A DNA stretch of 39,039 bases from Clostridiales bacterium (lineage in GTDB: Bacteria > Bacillota > Clostridia > Saccharofermentanales > Saccharofermentanaceae), in the NCBI GenBank assembly GCA_017515465.1, contig JAFWFV010000024.1, positions 1 through 39,039 on the forward strand, written 5' to 3'. A program made the position numbers and the translations under genes. The notes under the pieces were generated by a model. The model did no database searches and had not been told where the DNA came from. It was given only the letters and a program-made list of their open reading frames with translations. This document shows positions 14,604 to 23,615 of this stretch, piece by piece (the stretch's first letter is position 1; the number at the start of each line of letters is the position of its first letter).

Positions 14604-15740
14604 ATGAAATATAAGAGACTGACAGCCCTATTACTTGCAGGAGCACTGATATTATCAGGATGTTTCCACAAAGAGCCAACGTTGTCTGAGACTGATCCCG
14701 AGACTGAACCTGTTTCCGGATCTTCATCTGAAACATCAGAAGAGACTGAAGCGAGCGAGACCTCTGAGACTACGGGAGAATATGACGATATCACCGATGT
14801 AACCCCGCCTGTGGTATTATCCTCCAACAGTTCCGTTTCACTTACCGTTGGGGACGTCTTTGACCCCAATAAATACATCAGCTACATAGACGATTATGAC
14901 AGGACTCCCAGACTTACGATGGAAACGGAAGTTGATACCACGACCCCGGGCGTTTATGAGACTGCCATGATCATCACTGACAGTGCAGGAAACGTTTCCA
15001 ACAATCCCATTACCGTCAGGGTAAAGGTGGAGGGAGAGACATCTACTCCGACGCCTACACCCATAGGTTTTGTTCCTTCTCCCACGCCTACGCCGGCACC
15101 TTCACATCTGGATTTCGATGAATTTGTTTCCAGATATCAGGCTGACGGCCTGGAATTCGGAATAGACGTTTCCAAGTGGCAGGGAGACGTTGACTATAAC
15201 GCAGTAAAGAGAGCCGGTGCCACCTTCGTCATCATCAGGGCAGGAGTCTATTATGAGGGCGAATTCAATTTCGATTCCAAGTTCGAGCAGAACCTCCGCA
15301 ATGCAAAGGCTGCAGGACTTAAGGTTGGACTTTATTTCTTTACTCCCGTAACCAGTGAGGAAGTCCTGATAGAGAACATAACCACAATCTGTGAAGCTCT
15401 GAACGGACAGACACTGGAACTGCCCATCGCATACGACATGGAGACCTGGAGCAGGTTCCAGCAGTACAAGATCAATCTGCAGGATCTGAACGGCTATTTC
15501 AGGTCTTTCTGTGATGTCTGTGAGAGCTACGGATACAAGGGCATGCTCTATAACAGCAAGAACAAGCTGGAATCCGTATGGGATGCAGCAGGCCAGCCGG
15601 TGTGGCTCGCTCATTACACACGCGAGACCTCATATGAGGGCGATTACTTCATGTGGCAGGTCAATAATACCGGCAGGATCGCAGGTATTGACGGTGACGT
15701 GGATTTGAATATCCTTTATGTAGACAGATACGATGGTTGA
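14604..15740 (+). CDS. GH25 lysozyme-type lipoprotein with Ig-like (DUF5011-type) domain
   Basis: A 378-aa exported lipoprotein. The signal peptide ends in lipobox LSGC with Cys20. It is followed by a Ser/Thr/Glu-rich spacer (about 25-60), an Ig-like domain (about 65-143; VTPPVVLSS, then GVYETAMIITDSAGNVSNNPITVRV), a Pro/Thr linker (about 146-167) and a C-terminal glycoside hydrolase 25 domain (about 184-378). GH25 signatures include GIDVSKWQG with Asp188 and the AYDMET motif with Asp278 and Glu280, the expected catalytic acids. The family cleaves the MurNAc-GlcNAc bond of peptidoglycan. The SD AAAGGA precedes the ATG. It sits between comEC and holA with 40- and 12-base gaps and no obvious internal promoter, so it is likely cotranscribed with comEC. 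Confidence 0.9.
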   Translation: MKYKRLTALLLAGALILSGCFHKEPTLSETDPETEPVSGSSSETSEETEASETSETTGEYDDITDVTPPVVLSSNSSVSLTVGDVFDPNKYISYIDDYDRTPRLTMETEVDTTTPGVYETAMIITDSAGNVSNNPITVRVKVEGETSTPTPTPIGFVPSPTPTPAPSHLDFDEFVSRYQADGLEFGIDVSKWQGDVDYNAVKRAGATFVIIRAGVYYEGEFNFDSKFEQNLRNAKAAGLKVGLYFFTPVTSEEVLIENITTICEALNGQTLELPIAYDMETWSRFQQYKINLQDLNGYFRSFCDVCESYGYKGMLYNSKNKLESVWDAAGQPVWLAHYTRETSYEGDYFMWQVNNTGRIAGIDGDVDLNILYVDRYDG

Positions 15741-15752
15741 TCAGAGGTTAGG

Positions 15753-16763
15753 ATGGCTGCGGCACAGTATATAGACGGCAATGGTTTCATGAAGCTCGTT
15801 AAGTCTGGGGAGAAGGATCTGAGTTTAGTCCTTCTCTTTGGCAGTGAGGATTATTACATCGAGAACTGCATTAAGGCCGTTAAGGCTGCTTACCTGACCG
15901 AAGGCAGCGAGGACATGGACCTCAACGTCATCGCCAGGGATTCCAGGGATGATTATCAGAGCCTCGAGGGATATATCCAGATGCCGCCCTGGATGAGCAG
16001 AAAGAGAGTGATAATCTGTAGGAGTGATTACATCTACGGACATGAGTTCGGTGAGGAAGAGGAGAGGATATTAAGTTCTATCCCGTCCTCCTGCGTTGTT
16101 GTATTCTGTCCTGAGAAATGTGAAAAGAACCGCAGGATAACAAAATACATCCTCAAGAACGGCGTAGCCGCCGAAGTTAACATACTGCCTGACGATGTCC
16201 TGGCGGGGCTGGCTAAAAACAGCCTGGCCAAGCAGAATATCAGGATCGCTTCAGATGTCTGCCTGTCACTGGTCAGCAGATGCGAGTCGCGCATGAGGAT
16301 GATCTCATCGGAACTGGAAAAACTCAAGCTCTACTGCGCAGGATCAGGCCGTGATGAACTGACTTTTGACGATCTGGACAGGATGTGTCCACCTGACCTG
16401 AACGCTTCGGTATTTGCAATAACAGACTGCTTCGGTTCGGGAAAGTGCGATACTGCGCTTAAGACGCTGGATTCACTGCTGATCCGCAAGGAACCTGCAA
16501 AGAAACTGCAAGCGACGCTCCTGACACATCTCAAGAGACTGATAATCGCCAAGGACGTTGGGGACACAAGGACCCTCGTAAATGACTATAAATACAACAG
16601 GTTCTATGCTGACAAGCTCGTTAAGCAGTCTTCCAGGTTCACGATCGATGAACTGTTCAAGCTGTATTTTGCCGCAGTCCAGGCGGATTCGGATGTCAAC
16701 CACGGTCTGTCTGATGACAGGACAGCCCTGGAGACCCTTATCGTAAAAGCTGCTATTAGTTAA
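15753..16763 (+). CDS. holA: HolA, DNA polymerase III delta subunit
   Basis: A 336-aa clamp-loader delta subunit that opens the sliding clamp ring. Recognised by the N-terminal LVLLFGSEDYYIENCIKAVK segment, the clamp-contact region PPWMSRKRVIICR (about 73-85), and the C-terminal collar domain including FAITDCFGSGKCDTALKTLD and LIRKEPAKKLQATLLTHLKRL. Length is typical (about 330-345 aa). AGAGG lies 5 bases before ATG 15753. It is the last gene of the comEC unit; a separate promoter follows for icd. Confidence 0.9.
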   Translation: MAAAQYIDGNGFMKLVKSGEKDLSLVLLFGSEDYYIENCIKAVKAAYLTEGSEDMDLNVIARDSRDDYQSLEGYIQMPPWMSRKRVIICRSDYIYGHEFGEEEERILSSIPSSCVVVFCPEKCEKNRRITKYILKNGVAAEVNILPDDVLAGLAKNSLAKQNIRIASDVCLSLVSRCESRMRMISSELEKLKLYCAGSGRDELTFDDLDRMCPPDLNASVFAITDCFGSGKCDTALKTLDSLLIRKEPAKKLQATLLTHLKRLIIAKDVGDTRTLVNDYKYNRFYADKLVKQSSRFTIDELFKLYFAAVQADSDVNHGLSDDRTALETLIVKAAIS

Positions 16764-16777
16764 TATATTATTTTAGA

Positions 16778-16806
16778 TTGACTGATTTTTTAACTTGTCT
16801 TAAAAT
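16778..16806 (+). promoter_or_regulatory. Promoter of isocitrate dehydrogenase
   Basis: TTGACT (16778-16783), a 17-bp spacer and TAAAAT (16801-16806). It gives a leader of about 30 nt with GGAGG at 16828-16832. Confidence 0.7.
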
Positions 16807-16842
16807 TATTCAGTTATTTATATTTGCGGAGGAATGCAATTA

Positions 16843-18039
16843 ATGGCCAAGATTGCTATGAAGACGCCACTCGTAGAGATGGATGGCGATGAAATGACCA
16901 GGATCATCTGGCAGCAGATCAAGGATATCTGCATCTTGCCTTTTGTTGATCTTAAGACAGAGTATTTTGATCTGGGTCTCGTAAACAGGGACAGGACAAA
17001 CGACCAGGTAACAAAGGATTCCGCTCTGAGGACAAAGGAACTCGGTGTCGCAGTAAAGTGCGCAACCATCACTCCCAACGCCCAGAGGATGACAGAATAC
17101 AATCTCAAGGAAATGTGGAAGAGCCCCAACGGAACCATCAGGGCAATGTTGGATGGTACTGTATTCCGTGCTCCCATCATGGTAAAGGGCATCAGTCCTT
17201 TTGTATCCTGCTGGAAGAAGCCCATCACCATTGCCAGACACGCATATGGTGACGTCTACAGAGACACAGAGTACAGGGTAGACGAGGCAGCCAGAGCAGA
17301 GCTCCTGATCACATACAAGGACGGCAGGACAGAGAAGCAGACCATCTTCGAGTTCTCTGAGCCAGGCGTTGTTGAGGGAATGTATAACACAGACAAGTCC
17401 ATTTCAGCTTTCGCCAGGTCATGCTTCAATTATGCTCTGGACGTTAAGCAGTCCCTCTGGTTCGCAACAAAGGATACTATCTCCAAGACATACGATCACC
17501 GTTTCAAGGATATCTTTGCAGAGATCTACGAGAACGAGTACAAGGACAAGTTCGAGGCAGCAGGCATCGAGTATTTCTATACACTTATCGATGATGCAGT
17601 AGCCAGGGTAATGAGATCCGAAGGTGGTTTCGTCTGGGCTCTTAAGAACTATGACGGTGACGTTATGAGCGACATGCTCGCATCTGCATGCGGATCCCTT
17701 GCCATGATGACATCAGTTCTCGTATCACCCGACGGCAACTACGAGTATGAGGCTGCCCACGGTACTGTTACCAGACATTACTACAGACATCTCAAGGGAG
17801 AGAAGACTTCCACCAACCCCATGGCAACTCTCTTTGCATGGACGGGAGCTCTCAGAAAGCGCGCCCAGCTCGACGGTCTTTCCGACCTGGAGGACTTTGC
17901 AAACAGACTGGAGAAGGCATCTCTCGATACAATAGAATCAGGCACGATCACGGGCGATCTCAATTTGCTCCTGGACCTGCCTGAAAAGAAAGTCGTAACA
18001 ACAGAAGAATTCCTGCAGGCAGTTGCTTCCAGGATCTGA
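16843..18039 (+). CDS. icd: NADP-dependent isocitrate dehydrogenase (eukaryote-like subfamily)
   Basis: A 398-aa enzyme oxidatively decarboxylating isocitrate to 2-oxoglutarate, giving NADPH and the carbon skeleton for glutamate. The sequence ([37 protein letters not shown], then [21 protein letters not shown], the IDH/IMDH signature) belongs to the eukaryote-like group, not the E. coli type. Two ATGs are possible. The one at 16834 is only 1 base from GGAGG, whereas 16843 is 10 bases away and gives the usual family N-terminus MAKI, so 16843 is chosen. Followed 22 bases later by the SEC-C protein gene. Confidence 0.93.
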
Positions 18040-18061
18040 TCAAATAACGGAGGATTATCAA

Positions 18062-18586
18062 ATGAGTTACTATAAGACATGGATGGACAGATCAGAAAAC
18101 GCAGTTAACCAGCAGATCTATGTTCAGTATATCAACGCATATTACGCAATGGAGAAGAAGGCTTATGAGCTCATCCTCTCACAGTATCCTGATAACAAGG
18201 ACCTTCTGAACGGCAAGGCTTCCGAGATGGCAAGAAAGCTCGGCTTTGACAAGGATACGATGGATATCTACCTTGGTTTCCTAGATGGTATCAAGTCATC
18301 ACTTAAGAATGGTGACGATCTGGACCTCGAGGCTGTAGATGACGATACAGAAGTATCACTTGATATCGACTACGAGAAGCTCTACTACAACATGCGCGAT
18401 GCAAAGGCACAGTGGCTCTTTAAGCTCCCTGCATGGAAGACCATCCTCTCCGATGCACAGATCGCAGAGATCACCAGAGAGTACAGGGATGCAAACATCG
18501 CTCATGCAACAAACATCGGCCGTAACGATCCCTGCCCCTGCGGTTCCGGCAAAAAGTACAAGAAGTGCTGCGGCAAGAACGTCTGA
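18062..18586 (+). CDS. SEC-C motif protein of unknown function
   Basis: A 174-aa soluble protein with a helical N-terminal and middle part ([18 protein letters not shown], then [15 protein letters not shown]) and a C-terminal zinc-binding SEC-C motif ([19 protein letters not shown]), nearly identical to the tail of SecA in this window. In SecA this motif binds zinc and contacts SecB or the ribosome; what the tail binds here is unknown. The frame is open to 18023, but GGAGGA lies 7 bases before ATG 18062, which is taken as the start. It lies between icd and mreC with short gaps. Confidence 0.8.
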
Positions 18587-18612
18587 TAATCTGACTTTTC
18601 CGGCAGGAAACG

Positions 18613-19503
18613 ATGCGCAAGTTACTTACATCCAGATGGTTTATTGTAAGTGTCGCTGTATTGATCCTTGCAGCGGTCATTATCCTGGGTGCTCTGCCCG
18701 GCAGTCCCGTTAATTTCGGCAAGATCTCCGGCGGAATGGGCAACCTGTTCGCACCTGTCAGGAATGTGGTAAACAAGGCTTTCGATGCCTTTGACGATTA
18801 CAGTTCTGCCGTATTTGACGGCATGGCTATCAGGGAGGAGAACAGGCAGCTCAAATCCGAGATAGCAATGCTCCAGTACAGGCTCCGTCAGAATGAGGAG
18901 GCTGCGATCAGATATGAGGAGCTCAAGGATGCTTTCCATATCAGGGATACATTCAGTAATTTCGAGGTATATGGCGCTTCCATCCTTTCCAGAGAGGCTG
19001 ATGAGTGGTTCTCATCCATCAGGATCGGTGCAGGCGAAGATACTGGCCTTTACTATGCGGAAGGCCTGTCTTATGTAATCGTTGACGTTAACATGAACCT
19101 GGTAGGCAGGATCATCAGCATCGGCGATTACGAGAGTAATGTCCTGCCTGTTACACATGAGGGTTTTGCGGTAAGCTGCAAGGTCAATGAGGTCAACAGC
19201 TCCACATATATCCTGTCCGGAGATTCCGAGCTCAAGCGTCAGGGTCTGTGCAAGATAACAGGCATCAATTCCAATAACATACCCGATGTGGGATCCGAGA
19301 TCGTAACTTCCGGCGAAGGCGGTCTGTTCCCCGAGGGTATCCCCATAGGTGTAGTAGAATCCGTGGATACTTCGAATTCCATGAATATCGTTGCTGTCCT
19401 CAGGCCTTATTCCAACATGTACGATCTTCAGGATCTGTTCATCCTGGTTCCCAATGAGGCTCCGGAGGTGACGGAAGATGGAGGAGAGAGCGTTGAAGAC
19501 TGA
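18613..19503 (+). CDS. mreC: MreC, cell-shape/elongasome protein
   Basis: A 296-aa bitopic protein of the cell-elongation complex: a short cytoplasmic start, a membrane helix at about 9-28 ([20 protein letters not shown]), a coiled coil at about 72-106 ([20 protein letters not shown]), then the extracytoplasmic beta-sandwich domain with [17 protein letters not shown] and [17 protein letters not shown]. It recruits and activates PBP2-RodA for lateral wall synthesis. Overlaps mreD. No mreB is visible upstream, so mreB lies elsewhere or is absent. Confidence 0.94.
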   Translation: MRKLLTSRWFIVSVAVLILAAVIILGALPGSPVNFGKISGGMGNLFAPVRNVVNKAFDAFDDYSSAVFDGMAIREENRQLKSEIAMLQYRLRQNEEAAIRYEELKDAFHIRDTFSNFEVYGASILSREADEWFSSIRIGAGEDTGLYYAEGLSYVIVDVNMNLVGRIISIGDYESNVLPVTHEGFAVSCKVNEVNSSTYILSGDSELKRQGLCKITGINSNNIPDVGSEIVTSGEGGLFPEGIPIGVVESVDTSNSMNIVAVLRPYSNMYDLQDLFILVPNEAPEVTEDGGESVED

Positions 19504-20119
19504 TAATATCCCTCTGCGCAAGATCCTGGTCTATCTCATATACATCCTGATACTTCCTTCTCTTCAGGTTTTGCTGTCGGGAAGGATATCATTTTTCGGG
19601 CATCCCGCAGATCTGATGCTGATATTTGTAGTGCTGACGGGCTTTCTCTACGGCTTTTACGACGGCATCGCCGTAGGTGCCATCGTTGGCCTGGCCAGAG
19701 ATGTTCTGTCACCTGTAGTCATAAACGGGTCGGAACAGGAAGTATCCGTGTCATTCGGCATAGGGATATTAGTCATGATGCTGGGCGGTGTGTTCGGCTC
19801 ACTGTTCTTTGAAGGACGTACAAACCGTAATTTCCCTCTGGCTCTGGCTGCAGTAGTGAGCTATTCGGCACTTTATAAGATCCTGGGAAATGCGATATCC
19901 ATCCTCTGGCAGAATCTGTTCGTCGGCGGAGCATCTAATACTGACATCCTCAGCATCCTTCTGAGATCAGTGCTTCCTGCACTGTTTATCAATGCGGTTG
20001 CTGTAATACCCCTGTTCCTGCTGCTCAGGTTCTTAGGCCCCGTCAGGTGGACAAAGAAGCGCGGCAAGGGCGGTAAAGAATTAACATACGGAGACAGCGG
20101 CAAATGGCTGACGATCTGA
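19493..20119 (+). CDS. mreD: MreD, cell-shape membrane protein
   Basis: A polytopic elongasome protein of about 208 aa with several hydrophobic helices (ILVYLIYILILPSLQVLL, LMLIFVVLTGFLYGFYDGIAVGA, LPALFINAVAVIPLFLLL). The GFLYGFYDGIAVGAIVGLARDV region is the family pattern. Two starts are possible: ATG 19478 with no good SD, or TTG 19493 with GGAGGAG 7-8 bases upstream. TTG is preferred; it overlaps the mreC end by 11 bases. Its own end overlaps the PBP2 start by 16 bases. Confidence 0.85.
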   Translation: MKTDNIPLRKILVYLIYILILPSLQVLLSGRISFFGHPADLMLIFVVLTGFLYGFYDGIAVGAIVGLARDVLSPVVINGSEQEVSVSFGIGILVMMLGGVFGSLFFEGRTNRNFPLALAAVVSYSALYKILGNAISILWQNLFVGGASNTDILSILLRSVLPALFINAVAVIPLFLLLRFLGPVRWTKKRGKGGKELTYGDSGKWLTI

Positions 20120-22422
20120 AGAAGAGCGATTTTGGCGCATTTGATGCCAACAGGGAGAGAGCGGACAAAGACAGGTCCGGTCTGTTTTCTGCTGTTATCG
20201 GCGTGCTCTCCAACAGGTATTTTGACCTGGGCCTGATATTTACCGTGTTCGGTGTCATCATATTCTTCATGACTGCCCAGCTCCAGTTCTCCGACTACCA
20301 GAATACTATCTCCGTAGCTTCCAAGGGCGTTCCCAGACAGATGACAGTCAATGCGCCCAGGGGAGACATCTACGACAGAAACGGAATACTCCTGGCTTCC
20401 AGTACGTCCTATAACGTTATCTACATAGCAAACGCAAATCTGGATGACCAGCAGCTTAACAGCGAGCTCCTGGAGCTCAGCTACCTCTTTGAGGAATATA
20501 ACTGCACGACAGTATCCAGTCTCGACGAGTATTTAAAGGTTACGCCCGGTGAGACCACACAGTATGAATACCTGAAGGATGAGGATGCCATCAAGCTGTG
20601 GCAGACGGATTCAAATCTGTTCGATCTGGAGGACTTTGCCGAAGGCATCATTGTTACTTATTCCGACAGGTATGTAAAGACGGACCCGGAAGTATTCTTC
20701 CTCTATCTGAGACGTAAGTTCGATATCGATACTTCATATTCCGTCGATGAGGCATACAGGATCATCAGGCTCAGATATCAGATCTTTAAGGATAACTGGA
20801 TGTTCCAGAAGGGAACACCCGTTGAGATCGCATCTGACTGTCCCGATGAACTGATCTCCATGCTCAACGAACAGAACTATCATTACATGGGGATAGTAAC
20901 GGGCAAGGAATATGCCAGGACATATTCTCCATGGGCGTTATACGCATGCCACGTTCTGGGCTACGTAGGCCAGATCTCTCAGGAATCATATGCCCAGCTG
21001 CAGGATTTCGGATACACCAGTACTGATTATGTGGGCAAGTCCGGCGTTGAGTCACAGATGGAGAGATACCTCCACGGGACCAGCGGAACATCTGCCTATA
21101 ACATATGGACACCTGACGGCGTGGAAGGAGCTTTCTTCTCCTCTGATTACGGCATGCCCGCATCAGCAGGTGCAACGGTCAACCTCACCATCGATTCGAG
21201 GCTCCAGCAGGTAGGTACGAACGCTCTTAAGGATTACATTGCAGAGGCTCAGGCTGCAGAGCAGAGAAATCCCAAGGGATATAAGACCGCCAGTTCAGGC
21301 GCTTTCGTTATGATGAACGTTCACAGCGGTGCGGTACTGGCCATCGGATCTTATCCTAACTTTGACCCCAACGACTTCATCCTCGCAAATTACGACGACC
21401 CTCAGGCCAAGGAACAGGTGAAGTATTATCTCGGTATCGATGAGTACGAGGATATTACTTCACAGGATCTTCCTCTGTGGAACAGAGCCATCATGTCCAT
21501 GTATGCGCCCGGTTCCACATTCAAGCCCATCACGGCCCTGGCAGCTCTGGAGGAGCGCGTTATCACTCCCGGCAACAGCTGGCTCAGGTGCGAGAGCCCT
21601 ATAGACATCGGCGGATGGACATTCAGATGCCTCGAGTTTCCTTATACGGGTCACGGCGCTCTCACTCTGGACAGTGCCATGGCAACATCGTGCAACATCT
21701 ATTTCATGCGTCTGGGCGTAAATACAGGTATCGACTACATCTCCAGGATGGCCCTGAAGTTCGGTCTGGGTAAAAAGACAGGCATTGACATCCCGGGTGA
21801 GATCTCAGGCGTTGTAGCAAGCCGGGAGACAAAGAGACTGCTACATGAATCCGAATACGACAGGACATGGTTCCCGGCTAATACTGCACAGTCGTCCATC
21901 GGACAGTTCGATAACTGCTTTACCATCCTCCAGCTCTGCAGATACTGCGCAGCGGTCGCAACAAACAAGCTCGTTACGCCTTATGTTGTTGATAATGTTG
22001 TTGCTGCGGACGGTTCCATACTCTACAGGGGCGGATCTGATTCTGTTGACCTGGGAATATCAGACGATAACATCCAGGCAGTCAGGAACGCCATGAGATC
22101 AGTTGTTTCCGGTGCGGGAAGATGGTCAGGAACGGCCCAGGAACAGTTCTCTCATTTCCCGATACCCATCGTATGTAAGACAGGTACAGCCGAGACAGGT
22201 TACGAGGAGATCCGTAAAGAGTATTCCAACGGACTTTTCATCTGCTATGCCCCCAAGGATGATCCCGAGGTTGCCATAGCTCTCGTTGTAGAGAAGGGTG
22301 AATGGGGTTCGTCAACGGTTATTATCGCCCAGAAGCTCCTGGCGGCGTACTTTAACCAGGATATAGACACATTATCTCCCACTTATGTTTCAACTCCGGT
22401 TACCGGTGACGAGATCGGATAA
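20104..22422 (+). CDS. mrdA: Penicillin-binding protein 2 (class B transpeptidase of the elongasome)
   Basis: A 772-aa bitopic PBP. Cytoplasmic N-terminus, membrane helix at about 39-58, a pedestal/dimerisation domain beginning with APRGDIYDRNGILLA (about 84-98), and the penicillin-binding transpeptidase domain with all three active-site motifs: STFK (471-474, Ser471 nucleophile), SCN (529-531) and KTG (692-694). It cross-links peptidoglycan during side-wall growth together with RodA and MreC/D. Position directly after mreCD supports PBP2 over the divisome PBP3. Length is usual for clostridial PBP2. The start overlaps mreD with GGAGA upstream. Confidence 0.93.
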   Translation: MADDLKKSDFGAFDANRERADKDRSGLFSAVIGVLSNRYFDLGLIFTVFGVIIFFMTAQLQFSDYQNTISVASKGVPRQMTVNAPRGDIYDRNGILLASSTSYNVIYIANANLDDQQLNSELLELSYLFEEYNCTTVSSLDEYLKVTPGETTQYEYLKDEDAIKLWQTDSNLFDLEDFAEGIIVTYSDRYVKTDPEVFFLYLRRKFDIDTSYSVDEAYRIIRLRYQIFKDNWMFQKGTPVEIASDCPDELISMLNEQNYHYMGIVTGKEYARTYSPWALYACHVLGYVGQISQESYAQLQDFGYTSTDYVGKSGVESQMERYLHGTSGTSAYNIWTPDGVEGAFFSSDYGMPASAGATVNLTIDSRLQQVGTNALKDYIAEAQAAEQRNPKGYKTASSGAFVMMNVHSGAVLAIGSYPNFDPNDFILANYDDPQAKEQVKYYLGIDEYEDITSQDLPLWNRAIMSMYAPGSTFKPITALAALEERVITPGNSWLRCESPIDIGGWTFRCLEFPYTGHGALTLDSAMATSCNIYFMRLGVNTGIDYISRMALKFGLGKKTGIDIPGEISGVVASRETKRLLHESEYDRTWFPANTAQSSIGQFDNCFTILQLCRYCAAVATNKLVTPYVVDNVVAADGSILYRGGSDSVDLGISDDNIQAVRNAMRSVVSGAGRWSGTAQEQFSHFPIPIVCKTGTAETGYEEIRKEYSNGLFICYAPKDDPEVAIALVVEKGEWGSSTVIIAQKLLAAYFNQDIDTLSPTYVSTPVTGDEIG

Positions 22423-22476
22423 TCTGAGGATATTTTCTTAACAATTAGTAAGAAATACATTTTTATAATGTATAAT

Positions 22477-22489
22477 TGCACATAGTGCA
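22477..22489. promoter_or_regulatory. 13-bp perfect palindrome upstream of the MGS-like gene
   Basis: TGCAC-ATA-GTGCA lies 4 bp upstream of the -35 box at 22494, in a position where an operator could act. Two further TATAAT-like boxes (22464-22469 and 22471-22476) lie immediately upstream of it. No binding protein is known to me for this site. Confidence 0.35.
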
Positions 22490-22493
22490 CAAA

Positions 22494-22521
22494 TTGAATG
22501 TTTATTTTTTGCTGATATAAT
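22494..22521 (+). promoter_or_regulatory. Promoter of the MGS-like/hydrolase genes
   Basis: TTGAAT (22494-22499), a 16-bp spacer and a perfect TATAAT (22516-22521). The predicted start near 22528 gives a leader of about 24 nt with TGGAGG in front of ATG 22552. Confidence 0.75.
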
Positions 22522-22551
22522 AGTATTGTGACTAAATATGTGGAGGCACCT

Positions 22552-22947
22552 ATGAAAATAGTGCTCATGGCTGACAACCGTAAGACTGAACTGCTCGTTA
22601 ATTTTTGTATTGCATACAAATACCAGCTCAGCAAACATCAGTTGATAGCAGCCTATAATACTGCCAAATTGCTGAGAGATTCAGTCGATCTTGATATATC
22701 CGGCCTGTCTGTTGATTATGAGAGCGGTTCCGAACAGCTTGCCTCCAGAGCCGAATTCGACGAGATAGATGCAGTCATCTATCTGAGAGACGGCAGATTG
22801 GGCTTCACATCCAAGAACTCCGAGCTCCTCGATGTATGCGATATCAACAATATCCCTTATTCCACGAATATCGCTACGGCTGAGATGCTCATACTCGCGA
22901 TCGACAGCGGTGATCTCGATTACCGCTCATGGAAGAAAAAAGACTGA
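22552..22947 (+). CDS. Degenerate methylglyoxal synthase-like (MGS-fold) protein
   Basis: A 131-aa protein alignable by eye over its length with methylglyoxal synthase: MKIVLMADNRK for the strand-1/HD region, LIAAYNTAKLL for the phosphate loop, ESGSEQL, AVIYLRDGRLG, and INNIPYSTNIATAEMLI for the conserved C-terminal part. Against E. coli MgsA the catalytic and phosphate-binding residues are largely lost: His19 is Asp7, Asp20 is Asn8, the TGTTG loop is AYNTA, the GGD loop with Asp71 is shortened, and His98/Asp101 are Ser. It stands where mgsA commonly follows mreCD-PBP2 in Clostridia. Probably a ligand-binding or regulatory descendant rather than an active synthase. TGGAGG lies 6 bases before ATG 22552; the upstream start at 22528 coincides with the predicted transcription start. 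Confidence 0.7.
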   Translation: MKIVLMADNRKTELLVNFCIAYKYQLSKHQLIAAYNTAKLLRDSVDLDISGLSVDYESGSEQLASRAEFDEIDAVIYLRDGRLGFTSKNSELLDVCDINNIPYSTNIATAEMLILAIDSGDLDYRSWKKKD

Positions 22948-23558
22948 TGGATATCAGAATAATCCCTTTGGGTCCCTTGTCTTCGAACATGTACGTTGTC
23001 CGTAGGGCGGGGATCTTATACGTTATAGATCCTTCCGTAGATCCTGATCCGGTCAGAAAAGCGGTGCCTGATCTTTTTGACTTCAGTCAGGCTTTCGTTC
23101 TCATAACCCATGCACATTACGACCACATCGCATTTGCCCGTGAATGGTCTGAGCTCCTGAAATGCAGCATATATATGTCTCCTGATGACGGACAGCTCCT
23201 TGCCAGTGGTGAAGGAAACTGTTCTTCTATCATCAACGGTGAAGTCAAGTTCGATCTCCCGTACAAAGACATCTATTCGCTGGATCATGAGGGCGTTGAG
23301 ATAATAAAGACTCCCGGACATACATCAGGATCCGTTTGTATCATGATATCTGATGGTGATCGAAAGGCTCTTTTTACGGGGGACACGCTCTTTTCGGGCT
23401 CATGCGGCAGGACCGACTTTCCTACGGGCAGTTCCGCAGAGATGATGTCTTCACTTAAGATGTTATCAACGCTGGATGATGCTGTTGAAGTATATCCGGG
23501 ACACGGCTCTCACTCTGATATCGGTACTGAAAAGCAGTATAATCCCTACTTTCTTTAA
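22947..23558 (+). CDS. Metallo-beta-lactamase-fold hydrolase (glyoxalase II-like)
   Basis: A 203-aa soluble hydrolase with the metal-binding motif HAHYDH (55-60), further ligands His125 (TPGHTSGS) and Asp146 (LFTGDTLFSGSCGRTDF), and a late YPGHGSHS motif. This is the complete dinuclear metal site of the glyoxalase II/YcbL type. Such proteins hydrolyse thioesters such as S-lactoylglutathione or related bacillithiol/CoA substrates; the substrate is not determinable here. The stop of the MGS-like gene and this ATG overlap by one base (TGATG), so translation is likely coupled. Pairing of an MGS-fold protein with a glyoxalase II-like enzyme hints at methylglyoxal handling, but that is inference. 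Confidence 0.85.
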   Translation: MDIRIIPLGPLSSNMYVVRRAGILYVIDPSVDPDPVRKAVPDLFDFSQAFVLITHAHYDHIAFAREWSELLKCSIYMSPDDGQLLASGEGNCSSIINGEVKFDLPYKDIYSLDHEGVEIIKTPGHTSGSVCIMISDGDRKALFTGDTLFSGSCGRTDFPTGSSAEMMSSLKMLSTLDDAVEVYPGHGSHSDIGTEKQYNPYFL

Positions 23559-23615
23559 TTTAATATATATGCTAAACTTCTAATTTGTGAAAATAACCTT
23601 ATTGGAGGTCTATAT

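Noticed and set aside
15040..15110. Repeat region or CRISPR-like array in the GH25 gene
   Set aside because: The repetition is an in-frame Pro/Thr linker (TPTPTP), a common protein spacer. No CRISPR array is present anywhere in the window.
15102..15614. 170-aa open frame antisense to the GH25 gene
   Set aside because: It is a shadow of the strongly supported GH25 domain, with no RBS and no recognisable domain.
16834..16842. First ATG of isocitrate dehydrogenase
   Set aside because: It is only one base from the GGAGG. The ATG at 16843 has usable spacing and the usual N-terminus.
22424..22460. Inverted repeat TTTCTTA/TAAGAAA after PBP2 as a terminator
   Set aside because: The stem is AT-only and there is no clean T-run, so it is not called.
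23559..23615. T-box riboswitch controlling pheST
   Set aside because: The gap is only 57 bases and holds no T-box sequence or specifier hairpin.
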